From Coriobacteriia bacterium (GTDB taxonomy: Bacteria > Actinomycetota > Coriobacteriia > Anaerosomatales > PALSA-660): 6,344 nt of DNA. Within the stretch, counting starts at the first letter, position 1; each line of letters begins with the position of its first letter. Both the position numbers and the translations under genes were made by a program. This document shows, one piece after another, positions 4,742 to 6,344 of the stretch. Location of the stretch: NCBI GenBank assembly GCA_003133285.1, contig PKWR01000217.1:3276-9619 (forward strand), written 5' to 3'. Under the pieces are notes generated by a model. That model saw only the letters and a list, made by a program, of their open reading frames with translations. It did no database searches and was not told the origin of the DNA.

Positions 4742-5938
4742 CTAGAGGTCTTCGGAGCCGCGCTCGCGCAGCACCGCCTCGGCCTGCTCGGTGAGCATGC
4801 GCGCGACGCGGTCGAGCGGGAGGCCCGAAGAGCGGGCGATGGCCACCACGTCGTCGTTCTCCGGCCGCACGCGGAGCGACCCTCCGCTGCCCTGTACCTT
4901 CACGCGCACCGTGCCGAGCGTCGTCGATATGGTCTCGACGCGGCGGATGTCGACTTGGCGCCACGTGATCGTCCGGCGCACCCCCAGCGTCCCGGTGTGC
5001 AGCATCAGCAGGTCGGTCAGCCGCGCGGCGTCCTCGACGCGCGCGAGCACCGTGACCTCGGTGCCGACGCGCCCCTTCTTCATACGGATCGGCTCCGCCC
5101 AGGCGTCGAGGGCGCCCTCCGCGAGCGCGATGTCGAGCGTCGCCGCGAGCAGCTCGGCCGTGACGTGGTCGATGGAGCTCTGCAGGACCGCGATCTCGGT
5201 CAGCCCGCCGCCGCCCATCTGCGGCTCGCCGAGCGTGAGCCGCAGGAGGTTCGGGATGGGCAGGTCCCATGTGCCCGCGCCCCAGCCCTCGCTCGCGATC
5301 GTCATCGGGGGCATCGGAGCGTAGCGCGTCACGAGCGAGCGCAGCAACGCCGCGCCCGTCGGTGTCGTCATCTCGCCTTCGAGTTCGCCGGAGTACACGG
5401 GCACGCCCCGCAGCAACTCGACCGTGGCAGGAGCGGGGACCGGGAGCATCCCGTGCGACGTCGATACCATCCCGTGGCCCAGGCGCACCGGCGTCGCCCA
5501 GATCTCGTCGATCCCGAGTTCGACCACGCCGATCGCGGTCCCGACGATGTCGATGATCGAGTCGACCGCGCCGACCTCGTGGAAGTGGACCGCATCGACC
5601 TCCACACCGTGGGCTGCGGCCTCGGCGACCGCGAGTCGCCCGAAGGCGTCGAGAGCGCGCCGCTTGACCGCGTCCGACAGGCGCGACGCAGTGATCAGCT
5701 CGCGTATCGTCCGCCAGTCGCGCGAGCGCTGGCCGTCCTCCACCACGACGTCGACCTTCACGCCCGCCACCCCGGCCTTGCGTACCTCGGACACCTCGAG
5801 CGTGTACCCGCTCACATCGAGCAGCGCGAGCTGCCTGCGCAGCACGTCAGGATCGAGTCCCGCGCCAACGAGGGCGCCGAGGAACTTGTCACCCGACACG
5901 CCCGAGAAGCAGTCCAAGAAGGCGAACACCGGGCTCAC
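4742..5938 (-). CDS. larC: LarC, nickel insertion protein for the nickel-pincer cofactor
   Basis: This 398-residue cytoplasmic protein inserts nickel into pyridinium-3,5-bisthiocarboxylic acid mononucleotide in a CTP-dependent step, making the nickel-pincer nucleotide used by lactate racemase and related enzymes. LarC family marks are clear: FLDCFSGVSGDKFLGAL (7-23), HFHEVGAVDSIIDIVG (118-133), LGHGMVSTSHGMLPVPAPAT (153-172), EMTTPTGAALL (189-199), then the LarC2 part with MKKGRVG (286-292) and HTGTLGVRR (314-322). LarC1 and LarC2 are one continuous frame, unlike Lactiplantibacillus plantarum, where a programmed frameshift joins them. The His-rich loop often seen after the first beta sheet is absent; EDGQRSRDW stands there. 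The usual Met in GDMF is Lys18. The GTG start at 5938 overlaps the larB stop (GTGA), so translation is probably coupled. Its TAG directly abuts the glycosylase stop. Confidence 0.95.
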   Translation of the reverse strand: MSPVFAFLDCFSGVSGDKFLGALVGAGLDPDVLRRQLALLDVSGYTLEVSEVRKAGVAGVKVDVVVEDGQRSRDWRTIRELITASRLSDAVKRRALDAFGRLAVAEAAAHGVEVDAVHFHEVGAVDSIIDIVGTAIGVVELGIDEIWATPVRLGHGMVSTSHGMLPVPAPATVELLRGVPVYSGELEGEMTTPTGAALLRSLVTRYAPMPPMTIASEGWGAGTWDLPIPNLLRLTLGEPQMGGGGLTEIAVLQSSIDHVTAELLAATLDIALAEGALDAWAEPIRMKKGRVGTEVTVLARVEDAARLTDLLMLHTGTLGVRRTITWRQVDIRRVETISTTLGTVRVKVQGSGGSLRVRPENDDVVAIARSSGLPLDRVARMLTEQAEAVLRERGSEDL

Positions 5939-6344
5939 CCCTGCTCGTCGGCGGAGGGCGTCGAGGGCTCCGAGGAGCGATTGCGAGCGCCCGCCGAGAC
6001 CGAAGGGCTCGGCGTCGGCGTGAGCCTCGTGACGAGCGGGTCCTCGACGCCCTCCGCCGACGCCGCAGCCGCCCTGTTGATGCGAGAGGCGAGGGCTGCC
6101 GCGCCGTATCCGTTGTCGATGTTCACGACGCCGATGCCGGGCGCGCAGGAGTTGAGCATGGTGAGCAGAGGGGCGACGCCGCCGAAGTGGGCGCCGTAGC
6201 CGACGCTCGTCGGAACGGCCACCACGGGCACCTTCACGAGGCCGGCGATGAGCGAGGGCAGAGCTCCCTCCATGCCCGCGACCGCGATGATCACGTTCGC
6301 AGCACCCAGGTCCTCGCGCACGGCCAGCAGGCGGTGGATGCCGG
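5935..6344 (-). CDS. larB: LarB, pyridinium-3,5-biscarboxylate synthase, C-terminal part
   Basis: The frame is open to the right edge, so the N-terminal part, probably about half, lies outside; 135 residues are visible. LarB carboxylates and hydrolyses nicotinate adenine dinucleotide to pyridinium-3,5-biscarboxylate mononucleotide, the first step of nickel-pincer cofactor synthesis. The family core, related to AIR carboxylase (PurE), is clear: GIHRLL, IIAVAGMEGALPSLIAGLV, VPTSVGYGAHFGGVAPLL, TMLNSCAPG and VVNIDNGYGAAALA. After RINR the core ends, and about 45 further residues rich in Ser, Pro and Ala (about 5938-6072) follow, including TPTPSPS, ending in ADEQG. The LarB proteins I recall end near the core. 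The stop TGA overlaps the larC GTG by four bases, so the two are one operon. A GTG near 6321 is internal, not the start. The promoter is outside the window. Confidence 0.95.
   Translation of the reverse strand, partial: GIHRLLAVREDLGAANVIIAVAGMEGALPSLIAGLVKVPVVAVPTSVGYGAHFGGVAPLLTMLNSCAPGIGVVNIDNGYGAAALASRINRAAAASAEGVEDPLVTRLTPTPSPSVSAGARNRSSEPSTPSADEQG

Noticed and set aside
4955..6199. Long plus-strand open frame (414 codons) opposite larC and larB
   Set aside because: The translation is Arg- and His-rich without motifs, while the opposite strand encodes two unmistakable Lar proteins with a coupled junction.
1..6344. tRNA, rRNA, CRISPR array, insertion sequence, phage or toxin-antitoxin system
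   Set aside because: I found no tRNA cloverleaf, spaced direct repeats, terminal inverted repeats with a transposase, or recognisable defence genes. The region looks like ordinary chromosome.

Overview
The window is GC-rich, uses GTG as well as ATG starts, has good Shine-Dalgarno sites and places TATA(G/C)T -10 boxes very close to start codons. Together with a secreted protein whose C-terminal surface module I associate from memory with deep-branching, often anaerobic, sediment Actinomycetota (Coriobacteriia and relatives), this suggests a chromosomal segment of such an actinobacterium. The taxonomic assignment is inference. There are no RNA genes, CRISPR arrays, insertion sequences or phage genes, and no gene-free stretch over 300 bases.

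Layout. (1) 1-1513: the end of an unidentified CDS, a hairpin, a promoter, and a secreted protein with a pre-peptidase C-terminal (PPC)-like domain plus a Tyr/Lys-rich C-terminal module, closed by a strong hairpin terminator. (2) 1562-2609: a multi-pass membrane protein on the minus strand, divergent from a small two-helix membrane protein on the plus strand. (3) 2769-2996: a 75-residue cysteine-containing protein of unknown function with an excellent ribosome binding site. (4) 3034-3790, minus strand: a stand-alone CheY-type response regulator, and upstream of it two tiny overlapping frames. The first encodes a textbook lipoprotein signal peptide and stops after 14 mature residues beyond the lipid-modified Cys; the second begins in its stop codon. 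(5) 3902-4741: a MutY/HhH-GPD DNA glycosylase lacking both the iron-sulfur cluster and the NUDIX domain, apparently expressed from a leaderless transcript. (6) 4742-6344, minus strand: larC and the 3' part of larB, translationally coupled by a GTGA overlap, for synthesis of the nickel-pincer nucleotide cofactor (NPN).

larB and larC act in one pathway: LarB carboxylates and hydrolyses nicotinate adenine dinucleotide, LarE (not in the window) adds sulfur, and LarC inserts nickel. The other genes look like independent short transcription units: secretion or surface, membrane, signalling and DNA repair. The most noteworthy observations are the divergent MutY-like glycosylase, the split mini-lipoprotein locus, the abutting convergent stop codons of the glycosylase gene and larC inside a CTAGCTAG palindrome, and the Ser/Pro-rich tail on LarB. 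I did not find a convincing new multi-gene system.
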